Position numbers and translations under genes: made by a program. DNA of 64,000 nucleotides from Pelobates cultripes. Its lineage: Eukaryota > Chordata > Amphibia > Anura > Pelobatidae. Shown here piece after piece: positions 45,336 through 55,447 of the stretch. The stretch covers positions 365,382,409-365,446,408 of the forward strand of contig OW240912.1 of NCBI GenBank assembly GCA_933207985.1, given 5' to 3'. The notes below the pieces were generated by a model, which saw nothing but the letters and a program-made list of their open reading frames with translations, had not been told where the DNA came from and did no database searches. Positions within the stretch are counted from its first letter, which is position 1. The number at the start of each line of letters is the position of its first letter.

Positions 45336-46054
45336 AGACGAAAAAACTCTTAAAGAGCTACTATGAGTTTTATGTGTGATTTGTATATTTTGATGGTATC
45401 GCTATTTTCATGGTAACGCTATTGAGCCTCTAATGGTTTTCCTTTGGGTACTATAGACCATGAACGAGAATGGTTCTGAGGGTGGACTTGTCTTAAATAG
45501 GGGGATGGATCAATCCTGTAGGTCAACATCACTATAATGATGCCAAAATGTCTGTGACCGCTGTCACAGGAATGACACGGGACCATTTTCTGAATCAATA
45601 CATACTAAGGCAGAACCAGGGGAGGGCTGGAAGCCTCAAGCCTGGGAGGGCAAATCCAGTCAAGTGGCCCATTGCACCCCCGAATCAGTTCACCATCCAT
45701 GCCCACCTTTTCCTGGTTTTATAACGGATATTGATGTTATGCTAATCAGTAGCTCTTTGCCATACCCACTCCTTTGTGACTCAGACTTTCAATGTTGTTA
45801 GAGCGCAGGCTGAGAATCTCTGAGCCTGTGCTCTGACTTACTAACTGAGCACCGGAGCCACAAGGGAGAGGCTATAATCTGACTGCACCTACTGCTGGTG
45901 CGCACCAGTGGACCACCAGGGAATCGTTTAAATTAAATATTCTGGTGTCCCAAACTTGTTAGCTGTGTTGGCCCCTGGGCGCCTCTGTTGTCATGGTGCC
46001 CTACATGACCCCACAGTTTGCACACCTCAAAGGCTGGCCCTGCTGACAGACACA

Positions 46055-46175
46055 CTGGCACTCACTCTCAATAACACACACACACAAACCCTGACAGACA
46101 AACACTCACTGACAGGCAGATACATACACACACACACACACTGACTGGCAGACCCACACACTCACTGACAGACAC
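46055..46175. repeat. CA-rich minisatellite, left part
   Basis: Units of CACTCACTGACAGACACA type; the array is split by the nested hAT and resumes at 47255. Confidence 0.85.
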
Positions 46176-47254
46176 CAGTGCCATCTTATTAACATTTTGG
46201 GCCCCTGGGCAAATCAGTGCACTGGGGCCCTGCCTACTTACAGGAATAAAAACCTAAATTATAGATACAACAAAGATTATATTTATAAGTACCTCCAACA
46301 AATGCAATGCATACATACAATAACAATACATACACACAGACTGCTGAATACAGTCACAGACTGCTGAATACAGTCACACACCAACTGCTGAATACATACA
46401 CATGACGACTGCTGAATACATGCATACAGACTGATGAATAGACACACACACAAACACAGACTGCTGACTACACACACAGACAGACTGCTGAGTACACATA
46501 GAGAATGCTGAATACATACACACAGTCCGCTGAATACAAACACACACAAACATACACACAGACGGCTGAATACATACACAGTTCGCTGAACACACACACA
46601 GACTGCTGAACACACACACAGACTGCTGAATACACACACTGCAGTGAGAGTTGCAGTGTCTGTGTTTGTGTGTACGGGTGCGGTGTGTGTGGGTTGCTGT
46701 GTGTGTGTGGAGTGCCATGTGAATGCGGGGTGCTGTGTGTGTGTGTGGAGTGCTATATGTGTGTTGGGTGCTGTGTGTGTGTTTGAGGGTTGCAGGTAGC
46801 AAATGTTTTTTGTTTTTTTAATACTACTATACATTAAATAAAATCTATATGTCTCCCCACCCTACTTCTTACCTTTGGTGAAAGAGGCTGGGACACAGCC
46901 AGCCCTGGTGGTCCATTTGTGAATTCTGTCCAGCCTGCGCAGAATGCTGTGTGGAGCATTGCCATGTTAATGCGCGCCAACGCTCCACACAGCCTGCTTG
47001 CGGGAAGAGCAATCTTCCCTACAGGTCGGCCTCTCCTGCAGTCCTGGGTCCTAGCTACCTCTCTCCCCAATTGAAGGGAGATCTCCCTCGACGGCCCAAG
47101 GGGGCCGACGGCTAGAAAACAGGGCCACCTCTCCACTGGCCAGAGGATCTGATCTCCCCTGTTGGCCAGGCATGCTGGGCAGCGCGGTTGGGCCCCCATG
47201 CCTGTGGGGCCCACGGGCAACTGCCCACCGTGCCCATGCGGAAAGACGGCCCTG
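46176..47254. mobile_element. Nested non-autonomous hAT in the minisatellite
   Basis: The left end CAGTGCCATCTT and inverted right end AAGACGGCCCTG enclose 1079 bp. The flanks are ACAGACAC (46168-46175) and AAAGACAC (47255-47262), an 8-bp duplication with one mismatch, though the surrounding CA-rich repeat makes chance matching easier here than elsewhere. The left arm has GGGCCCCTGGGCAAATCAG, close to the arm of the hAT at 19383. The interior has another array (46310-46640, units with ACAGACTGCTGAATACA) and a minus-strand splice-donor-like CTTACCTTTGG (46868). Confidence 0.78.
46310..46790. repeat. Minisatellite of nested hAT
   Basis: Units around ACACACAGACTGCTGAATACA up to 46640, then an inverted-composition TGTGTGTGGAGTGC part up to 46790. 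The long minus-strand Cys/Val/Ser-rich frames here are repeat artefacts. Confidence 0.88.
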
Positions 47255-47610
47255 AAAGACACACACACTCACTTCCAGACACACACACAAACACTTCTAG
47301 ACACACACACACTTACTTACAGACACACTTACTTTCAGACATACACACTCATTTCCAGACACACACACTCACTTCCAGACACACGCACACACTTCCAGAC
47401 ACACACACACACTTAGTGATAAACAGATGCACACACTCACTTCCAGACACACACACACTCACTTCCAGACACACACAAACACTCACTTACAGACAGATAC
47501 ACACACACTCACTGACAGACAGATACACACACACTTCCAGACACACACACTTACTGACAGACACACACACACACACACTAACTTGCAGACACACACTCAC
47601 AAATTAATTT
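47255..47610. repeat. CA-rich minisatellite, right part
   Basis: About fifteen units of CTCACTTCCAGACACACACA and CACTGACAGACAGATACACA. It continues the array interrupted at 46175. Confidence 0.9.
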
Positions 47611-48061
47611 TATTTCTTGTTGCTCCTACCTTTAGGAGTCCTCTGGGTCCTCTCCCCGGGGTCCAGTGACTTCCATGATCTTCCTGCTTCTCTCTGCTCC
47701 CTCGCACAGTTTATTTATGCGGGGCCGGAATGATGTCATATTCCGGCGCCCGGCATCATCAGCAGAGGAAGTGCTCCCTCGCCGCCTGCCTCCTTCCTCA
47801 TCGAACACCGACCGGTATATTGATGCAGAGTAGGCACCTGCCATCTGGGACAAGCAGGTGCCTACTTTGCCTTGCTACCGGGCGCCCTAGGTGGCCAACT
47901 GGCCACCTGCTGGGCTCCCTGTGACAGGCCATCGGCCTGCTCCGTGCGGCACCCCCCTCCTCCTGGCGCCCAGGTCCGGCCCTGTAGCGGCCGTTTTGCA
48001 AACGATTTAGGGCGGCCTGGGGGGCAATTGCCTCCCTGCACCCCGGCCCAGCCTGCCCCTG

Positions 48062-49819
48062 ATCCCAGCACTCTTAGCTACTGTATGACATATTTCTCAA
48101 TAAATCAATGTTTCATTTGTTTTATAATATTCTTGACTGCGTTCATTCCAGCTGAATTGGAAATTCAAGAAAACCAATGATGATCAACACCACTAAATGA
48201 TCAAGTCAGTTTTATACATATTTAAAAAAAAAGATGTCTAAACATTATTTATAGCAGTGATGGAATACAGCAAGCCGCCACCTTTACATATAATAGATGG
48301 TTTCTGTTTAAAATGTTTATATTTAATATTGAAAGGTAATAAATAAAGAGATTGATTATTTTTTTAAACAGTTTTCTGACAGCATGCAATTTAAAATCCC
48401 CTTTTCCTAATATATGTAGACTCCATCAATAAATTGTGGCTCGAAGCCCAGTTACAATGTCATCGGCAAAAGAAAGGCAATAAACATAGAGATATCATTT
48501 TTGCCCATTAACATTAATTTTGAATGAATTCACTATCACTTGGGCTAAAACCATTTAAGTTTTCTCTTCTTTGTCACGCTGGAACTATTAAGTGTATAAT
48601 ATCACATTAAAGCCCATTGGACTAACATGACTAATGAAACTTTTACAAACTTACATTACTTGGCTCAATGAAAGTGTAGCCTTTGGAGAGATTGCACAAA
48701 CCACATGAGTCCAGACCCAGCAGTAGCTTTGATGTTGCTATTGGAACATTGATATTGGAAATGAGCAGTTATAGGTTTTAATAAATCATGAAAACCCTAT
48801 AAGACTGTCAAGTGATTTGATTGAGAAAAAAAAAGCAAAAACAACTCAGGAGGTCCATGAAAATCATGACAGCCTATATATTTTGGGTAGGACATTCTGC
48901 TTAAAGCCGATAGGAATGGAAAAATAAAAAAGTTATAAGATCCCGTCCACCATGTGACCCCCAATCATGTTTCATGTTGATTATCTACCTGAAACAATGC
49001 TTTCTTTAGAATCTTATCGTTATGTTCATATACTTTCATTCTCTGAAACCCAAGTATATTTGTACATCGCTGTCTCATCTGGGTGTATTCCATTTAGTGA
49101 CAAGGGACATGACTTTCATGTTTGGAGGCAACACTGGCGATTGCATCTTTGGTGAGCGTAAAGAAGTCATTTTTAAAACATGCTAGGTTGCCAGTTTATT
49201 AATATCCACCATTTTGGAGCACACAGCTTTTATTGTGTGAAACTTAGACCTAGAGCTCTCATTCCACCCCTAGAATAAGTTCTATGTAGCTCTCTGGCAT
49301 GCTTTATTTTAATGTTCAACATTAAATGTAATGTATTCCATGTTCAACCACTCTTCTTCCGCCATTTATTAGTTATGTTTAGCTTTTACAGAGACACAAA
49401 ATGTAGGCACTCTAACTGCTTCATCTCATTGAAGTGGTTATAGTGTGAGGGGTCCTATGGCGCTGTCCTTCCATTCATTACATTGTAATTAGTTTGTACA
49501 TTTTAATGCTCAACTAATTCCCAGTAGCCAATTCTTCTACGCTGCTCGGGGTAATGAGACAGCATTAGCCTGCGCATCAATGGGTGGCTATGATTGACTA
49601 AGAATGTTAGCTGACAGATTTTAGTCTATCAAAGCACCCATTGCTAGTATTATTTGGTATGACTAGAAGAAAGAGAATCAACTTAGAAATGAAAAAAAGC
49701 AATGTTTTCTTCAAAATTTTGACATGTGTCCTCATATGACCCAGCTACCCATTCAAATAAAAGTGCGCAGTCACAATTTATGAAAATAATGATATATTAC
49801 CTTACATAAATAATTATCC
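48062..49819. other. No gene seen; MITE scrap near 49390
   Basis: AT-rich spacer. At about 49390-49460 CAGAGACACAAAATGTAGGC and CTTCATCTCATTGAAGTGGT resemble the first arm of TTAA MITEs, but no complete element is present. Confidence 0.4.
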
Positions 49820-50296
49820 AGTGATGAAAGCTGCCATGGCATGGACTTTGGAGATGTTTGAAGGCCAGCCTCCTGCCCACAGACTATGGGCCTGGTGCCA
49901 AAAGCCCATGAAAGAGGCTATTGTCACTGTGGGGAGGGTTATTGAGGGTTCCAAAATCTTACTGTGCTTCCCAGATGGACTTGAGCATCTTTGGGGATTT
50001 CCTGGACTCATTTTTCAGATCAAGATCCTGAGCGGGAGATACCCTGAAACACATTGGAACTGTTCTTCATATCGGGACTGTACCAAAGTCAGGCCAATCT
50101 TTAAGCGGGTATTACTCGGTTCCCCGACCTCCAAGTAGAGCGCTATTTGGAGGGGAGGTCAGGGAGACAGGGAGGCATTAGTGGATATCTTGGGCTTGAG
50201 ACCAATCCCCTCCCCAGAGGTCCGGATACTCCTTTTTGGAGACAAAGACTAAGCCGCCACATGACTGGAACTCCTCACTAAATCTGACAATAGCCG
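49820..50296 (+). other. Possible 3' internal part of an LTR element, unassigned
   Basis: An open frame of 105 codons (49821-50138, starting MMKAAMAWTLEMFEGQ) precedes the LTR-like region and differs in composition from the AT-rich surroundings. If it belongs to the same element it would be sequence next to a 3' LTR, yet the segment after the LTR (51390 on) looks like a leader, which would put this outside a 5' LTR. I do not recognise the protein, and the assignment is open. Confidence 0.3.
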
Positions 50297-50750
50297 TGTG
50301 TGGTGGACAGCAGTCACTAAGTACCATACCCGATTCTTATATGTGTGTTTTCCCTTTGTATTCTGCGTTTTCCCCTTGTGTCTGTATGTATTTCTTGTGT
50401 TTTGCCCATTCCCTGTTTGGGAGAGCTCAAACAAACGGAACCCGTTGGTCTCCCAAACGGGGTTCACCCTAATTTCCCATTTAGACATTTAGAATGCTCA
50501 TTAGAATGTTCTGAAACCACAAGGGAAATCATTAACGAATGCTCCCCTGGGTGGCCGCCGGTTCTTATAGCTGAATGCCAACCAGGGGAAGCATTTGTAT
50601 CCCGAATTAGCGTGCCCGCACGGTTTCAGTTCCCAGTGTCGAGGCTCCTCCTACCTGCTCCTAATGGGGTCGGCATGAGTGAGCACTGGTTGGTTGCTGC
50701 AGGGCACAGGTGACCAATCAGAGAAGGAGTGCCCATTCAAATGGAGTTTC

Positions 50751-50915
50751 GCGCCCCTTTCTCCTAATTGGGCAGCGAAACCCCTCTCCTCCCCGAGTGC
50801 CAATTGGTGAACATTGGTGTTGCGCCCTTTCTCTGGATTTGGCGGCTAAACCCCTCTCCTCCCTGAGCGCTCATTGGGCAAATTGGTTTTGCGCCTTTCA
50901 GCTGATTGGTTGTTG
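50751..50915 (+). repeat. Tandem 70-bp units with CCAAT-type boxes
   Basis: Unit starts are 50751, 50822 and 50891 (spacing 71 and 69). Shared words are GCGAAACCCCTCTCCTCCC / GCTAAACCCCTCTCCTCCC and ATTGGTG / ATTGGGC / GATTGGTTG. The third unit is incomplete. Confidence 0.82.
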
Positions 50916-50981
50916 CTTGGTTTGGGCACGAAGTTTGAATTCACCGGACCAAACCAAGTGACACTGTGGAACTGATTTCGG

Positions 50982-51077
50982 GGATGTACAGAGCCTCGAG
51001 CTCCAGACTTTATATGATGGTTTCTGTGGCTCTGTACATCCGATAGCCCTGCTATTTGCAGAGCCCCCGGGGCTATC
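50982..51077 (+). promoter_or_regulatory. Two adjacent hairpins around the presumed LTR start region
   Basis: Stem one: 14 perfect bases, 50982-50995 with 51028-51041, the TATA-like motif in its loop. Stem two: GATAGCCC (51042-51049) with GGGCTATC (51070-51077). Placement just before the U3/R border is inferred. Confidence 0.55.
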
Positions 51078-51308
51078 CAGGGATGTATGTTTCATGTGTG
51101 AACCCCATTCCCTCCTTGGGGCGCGGAGCCCCTAATGTGTTCCCCCATATATGTAATGTGTTTTACTGTTTGCAATATGTACTAATGAATGGAACTGTGT
51201 CCTGTTCGCATCTCCCAGAGCGGAAGATAGTTATCTGTAACTCATCTCCCTTCTCCTGCCTTGGAATTGTGTTTAACTGAATAGAGGTGCTTAAAAGCTG
51301 AGTGTACC

Positions 51309-51314
51309 AATAAA
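51309..51314 (+). terminator. Polyadenylation signal AATAAA in LTR
   Basis: AATAAA occurs 75 bases before the LTR end, the usual place for the signal in retroviral-type LTRs. Confidence 0.6.
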
Positions 51315-51389
51315 GGATAGTCAGTGTTGTATCCCTCCAAACTGTGTGTCGTCCATTTACTGGGGGAAAATGGATGCCTGCTTGTTACA

Positions 51390-52085
51390 AGGGTTCCTGA
51401 ATGGCTGAAGGAAGGGAATTAGCAGAGGTAACCAGTCGGGTTACCCGTGGTTCGCTATACCATGATTCGGTAAAACTTTAACATGCTGTAACTCATGTGC
51501 AGACTCTCAGGAAAACCATATGGACAGGGAGGGTGTTCGGTTATTAGCTTTCCAGGGATATAGTATATGGGGGTACTGTCCAGGAAAATGGGGTTCTAGT
51601 GGACATTTTCTGTGCCTCTAGGAATGTGAGGGCACAGCAGGGAGCCGATTGTGTTAGCTCGGGATAAGGTATTCAAGTCCTCAGACAGAGTGGAGACAGG
51701 GAAGGACAGTTGTACTGTGTATTGCTTTGTCCTTCAGGGAAAGTCAATACTGTTCTGTAGCACAGAGGAGGTAGTCTGCCTCCCTCCTCAGCAGCAGATG
51801 GGCTCCAGGGAGAGGAGATAGTTGGACTCCCTCCCAGAGGTGGATTGCAACCCAGGGAGCCGAGATAGAGGTAGTCGGCTTTCCTACCCACAGGAAGAAG
51901 TTAGAGGGTTGACTTTCCTTTCCAACAGCACAACAGAGCTATATGGTGGAGCTTTGCCAAGGAGGCTGCCAGGGTGGAGGGAATTTTTGGGGCTGGTTAC
52001 CCTACTAACTCAGGCACAGACCAATTAGAGGTCTGCTATCTGGTTAGTCATCCCATGGGGGGATATCTAATGGAAGTTGTTCTAT
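51390..52085 (+). mobile_element. Leader-like region after the LTR, noncoding
   Basis: It begins AGGGTTCCTGAATGGC after the LTR end. There is no TGG-type primer-binding site that I can see directly at the border. It contains imperfect repeats of GGTAGTCTGCCTCCCTCC, GGGAGAGGAGATAGTTGGAC and AGCCGAGATAGAGGTAGTCG (51770-51900). It stops being distinctive at about 52085. Probably the truncated 5' interior of the LTR element; no gag-like frame is seen. Confidence 0.45.
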
Positions 52086-52104
52086 AAACAGCAACCTATT
52101 GCCT

Positions 52105-52385
52105 TTAAAGCATTACTCTGATTACCATAACCACTTCATTGATTTGAAGTGGTCATAGTGCTTGGATTCTGAATCGTCTGTAATTTATTTAGAAACACTG
52201 CACATAGAAAATGCACTTTGCTCACTTTGCTGCCGAATGTGTAACTCTACGTCCGGCAGAGTTCTGGGCTGGCTGGCTGGTGTATAATCTGTGCATATTT
52301 GGAGTCTGTTATCACACAAGTCACGCTGGTGACAGATGACCAATGGGGGCAGGGCGCACACCCCTCCATGATAAGTGTTCTTTAA
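52105..52385. mobile_element. TTAA MITE, 281 bp
   Basis: TTAA at 52105-52108 and 52382-52385. The left arm has GATTACCATAACCACTTCAT followed by TTGAAGTGGTCATAGTGCTT, a hairpin typical of these MITEs; the right end is TAAGTGTTCTTTAA. Terminal inverted match is modest. A splice-donor-like CAGGTAAATG lies just outside at 52430. Confidence 0.62.
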
Positions 52386-53261
52386 CGCCTGATGTCACTG
52401 CAAGGAGAACTTGTCCTCAACTTGGGATTGCAGGTAAATGTTACCTTTCTTTTTGGCCAGCGAGGGTTACTTCAACCAAAAACAGTGTTGTTGTTGTTGG
52501 GTTTTTTTGTTTGTTTTTTTACACGCATAGCTAGTTGTGTAAATATTCTTTTTGCTGATAATCTTTTTTTCATGTGCAGTAGAAACTCTGAAAAGTATAA
52601 TTTATGGATATTAATATAGGCCGCTACTTACAGGCACTAAGAATGTTTAAAATTATCTTTAAAAAGTCTCTTCATCCTCCTTACACAATGTGCTGATTCA
52701 GTCAACCACTTATGATTTGGTGAGTAACATTTTGGCAGTCAATGACGGTTACATTTAGCTGTGAAGCCAATTGTTTTTGTAATTTATGCATTTGGATGGC
52801 ATTTCTTCACATTAAGTATGTGCTGTTTTGGTCCGAGACAGAGTGTTAAATTAAACGTGGCAACTCAGATTAACCCATCATACATGATGGAGATGATAGT
52901 GAATTGGTAGATAACAGAATTTTCATTTTATAGAAAACAGGAACATATGCTGTTTATTTTACTACACCCATTGTAAATAAATGATAAACAACACACGGTT
53001 ATGATGCTCTTTTTTTTTATTTTTTTATTTTTAACTAATTTAATCCTTTATGTGAAAATGCACTGCATTTATTAGCCTAACAAAAGAATGGATGTTTAGA
53101 AAGACAGTATAGTGGAACATATTGAAGATTGCATGAAGTAAGCAATTTAGGTTTTGTTGTGATTGATTGAGGACTGATTTTCTATGGAAAATCATTGTTT
53201 CCAGTTTTTAAGTAGCACGTAGTAAAACTTTTTGTAGAGAAGAGAATGGATGCCTTCCACA
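52386..53261. other. No gene seen
   Basis: AT-rich spacer with T-rich runs near 52500 and 53010. Confidence 0.45.
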
Positions 53262-53451
53262 CAGAGCCGATCCGGGATGGGTGCACAGCACCCAAGCGCT
53301 CTGTAGATTGAGGTGCAGGGTTTGCAGGGCTATGTTCCACCCCCTCCTGTTAGGTCCCACCCTCTCATTAGGCACCACCCCTCATGCTTGGCAGAACTGG
53401 AAGACAAAGGTTATAAGATGACAAGTTTGCCCCCACCCAGGATTGGCTCTG
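53262..53451. mobile_element. Short hAT MITE, 190 bp, perfect 8-bp duplication
   Basis: Inverted ends CAGAGCCGATCCGGGATGGG and CCCACCCAGGATTGGCTCTG are flanked by CTTCCACA on both sides (53254-53261 and 53452-53459). The interior includes CCACCCCCTCCTGTTAGGTC and related repeats. There is no coding capacity. Confidence 0.92.
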
Positions 53452-53459
53452 CTTCCACA

Positions 53460-54293
53460 TACTTTTAGAATGTCAAACATTTTGTGTAATTGTTATAAAT
53501 GCCAGAGGGAAACTGTTCCAGCTTAGACCTATTGAAGAATTGTGGCGTGAGAACCAGATAATCATGCTGATACCTGTGGTACACTGATTGGCTGTAAGAG
53601 AATAAATCTTGACCGTGATACGGATTCAAAGGTTCTGCAGGATGATGAAGTAAGTTTGCATCTACTGCATCAAGGTGTCTTTTCTGGATATCTACTCCTG
53701 AATATATACAGGCAGGTTGCAAAGGTCATCGGACATTATGGAAAAAATAAAGAATCTTAAAAAATTTGGAAATGGCATTGGTATCACTCTTATGTAACAC
53801 CCAGAACCACGTATGCATTATGAGTAGTGTGAAGATCTGGGAGAATAGAGCAGAGTTCCAAATAGCATGAGGCATCCATGCTCAAAAGTGTGTGCACAAA
53901 AAAAAGATTTTTTTCAATTATTCATGAAAATACCAGGGAGGGAGGTAAACAAAATATAAATCACACAGAGTGTTACTGTTTTAATTACTTGAACAATTAA
54001 AATATGTGCACATTGATTTATTAATCCGTGTGCAAGAGAGAGAAGACGGAGCTTTACAATTACTTGCAGATTTGCAGTCAAACCTAAATAGCTAGGAGAG
54101 TGTATGAGAACATTTGGATCTCATATTCGTTTAATCTCTTTTGTGCAATATTAGACTGGTCCTAGATATCTGGGCATTTTTCAATGTCAATACAAATAAG
54201 CCAAAAATTAAAAGAAGAGCTATAACATACTAGTATTGGTTCAATCCCAAACAAGTTTAAGCTCCCTAGGGTCATTACAAAGATAATCTATAG
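53460..54293. other. No gene seen
   Basis: AT-rich spacer. A minus-strand open frame of 85 codons (53722-53465) shows nothing recognisable. Confidence 0.45.
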
Positions 54294-54450
54294 CCTATAC
54301 CCAGTGGCGTACACATGACCCATGGGGCCCCGGTGCAAAAATTCATCCGTGGGCCCCATCCCCCCCGTCGGGGTCGCAACACATGGTGGCGGGCACCTGG
54401 TCGCAGGGGTTGCAGGGCTGCGACCCCGCGACCGCAGTATGCACACACAC

Positions 54451-54805
54451 TTAAAGGACCACTACAGACACCCAGATCACATCAGCTCAATGAAGTGGTC
54501 TGGGTGCCAGGTCCCTCTAGTTTTAACCCTGCAGCTGAAAACATAGCAGTTTCAGAGAAACGGCTATGTTTCACTGAGGGTTAATCCAGCCTCTGGTGGC
54601 TGTCTCATTGACAGCTGCTAGAGGAGCTTCCATGATTCTCACTGTGAAAATCACAGTGAGAAGACACTGAACGTCCATAGGAAAGCATTGAGTAATGCTT
54701 TCCTATGGGCGGTTTAAATGCGCGCGCGCCTCTTGCCGCGCATGTGCATTTCGGAGCTGAGAGGCGGACACTGGGGAGCCTGACGCTGGAGAAAGGTAAA
54801 TGCTG
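54451..54805 (+). mobile_element. TTAA MITE nested in hAT, 3' end not found
   Basis: It starts TTAAAGGACCACTACAGACA and follows the plan of the MITE at 29869: a GAAGTGGTCTGGGTGCCAGG hairpin, CATAGCAGTTTC/GAAACGGCTATG, CACTGTGAAAATCACAGTGA, a GC-rich part with GCGCGCGCC, then GAGAAAGGTAAATG (splice-donor-like). The expected right terminus is replaced by minisatellite. Confidence 0.75.
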
Positions 54806-54809
54806 AAGA

Positions 54810-55105
54810 CACACACACACACTCTCACGAACAGACGCATACACACTAGCTAACAGACACACACATTTACTGACAGAGACACACTCAGTGACAGACATAC
54901 ATACACACTCACTTACAAAATATACACTCTCACTGACAAACACACACTCACTAACAGACATCAAACACACTCAGTAACAGACACACACAGTAACACACTC
55001 ACTAGCAGACACACACCCAATAACAGACACATTCACTGACACACACACACTAACACACACACAAACACACAAACACACACACTAACACACACACACATTT
55101 TTTTT
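54810..55105. repeat. CA-rich minisatellite
   Basis: Units of ACACACTCACTGACAGACAC type, ending in ACACACAAACACACACAC. Confidence 0.9.
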
Positions 55106-55248
55106 TCAAATTTAATCCCCCCAGCCTCCTTACCTTTTGGAGTGCTGGGGGGATTCCCTGAGGTCCCGTGGTGCTGCTGGGCTCCTGGTCACTGGGTGGG
55201 CGGGCTGTCTGGGCGGCCGGCGCGCGAGGGAGCACTTTACACTGTGTG

Positions 55249-55356
55249 TTTCCTCTTCAGCTCCCTCGCGCGTCGCGTAGGGATGCCGGTGCCGGAAGAT
55301 GACGTCATCTTCCGGCTCTGGCATCAGTGCGGTGCGTGAGGGAGCTGAAGAGGAAG
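55249..55356. repeat. GC-rich foldback centred on a CRE palindrome
   Basis: A perfect 26-base palindrome at 55291-55316 (arms GCCGGAAGATGAC/GTCATCTTCCGGC) sits inside outer arms TCCTCTTCAGCTCCCTC (55250-55266) and GAGGGAGCTGAAGAGGA (55338-55354). TGACGTCA is the consensus CREB/ATF site; CCGGAAG also fits ETS factors. Confidence 0.85.
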
Positions 55357-55447
55357 CACTGAGTGCTCCCTCGCGCGCCCGCCTGCCCGACCGGCCACCT
55401 GCCCGCTGGGGTCAGCAGACCCTGGTATGTTCGCCACTGCCTATACC

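Larger units (their letters stand above)
45617..48061. mobile_element. hAT-like composite, host of a nested hAT
   Basis: The left end CAGGGGAGGGCTGG and the inverted right end CCAGCCTGCCCCTG-type (GGCCCAGCCTGCCCCTG at 48045-48061) form imperfect termini. Next to the right end is GGGCGGCCTGGGGGGCAATT and next to the left end TGGCCCATTGCACCCCC, again roughly inverted. I found no matching 8-bp flanks, so either flank has diverged or the pairing is wrong. Inside are minisatellites, a second hAT (46176-47254), and GC-rich text (GAGGAAGTGCTCCCTCGC, 47765-47782) shared with the element at 54302. Confidence 0.6.
50297..51389 (+). mobile_element. Retrovirus-like LTR with repeated upstream units
   Basis: The segment ends CTTGTTACA at 51389. 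A polyadenylation signal AATAAA lies at 51309-51314. A TATA-like TTTATATGA is at about 51009. Upstream, three tandem units start GCGCCCCTTT (50751), GCGCCCTTTC (50822) and GCGCCTTTCA (50891), each with ATTGG (inverted CCAAT boxes), as in an LTR enhancer. Two stem-loops follow: GGATGTACAGAGCC/GGCTCTGTACATCC, then GATAGCCC/GGGCTATC. The 5' boundary is tentative (a TGTGTGG at 50297). No coding region is identifiable, so the family is not assigned. Confidence 0.62.
54302..55439. mobile_element. Non-autonomous hAT with minisatellite and nested MITE
   Basis: Ends CAGTGGCGTACAC and GTTCGCCACTG (8 bp of clean inverted match) are flanked by a perfect duplication CCTATACC (54294-54301, 55440-55447). 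The order inside is: GGGGCCCCGGTGCAAAA arm; TTAA MITE (from 54451); CA-rich minisatellite (54810-55100); minus-strand splice-donor-like CTTACCTTTTGG (55128); and a GC-rich foldback centred on TGACGTCA (55300-55307). There is no transposase. The GC-rich part is related to 47640-47790. Confidence 0.92.

Noticed and set aside
46055..47610. CRISPR-like or other spaced repeat array
   Set aside because: Units are contiguous degenerate CA-rich tandem repeats without unique spacers, and this is vertebrate DNA.
45617..48061. Confident complete hAT with target duplication
   Set aside because: The termini look paired, but no matching 8-bp flanks were found, so it is listed only with reduced confidence.
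49821..50138. Retroviral env or gag gene next to the LTR
   Set aside because: No motif of any retroviral protein could be seen; it is kept as an unassigned open frame.
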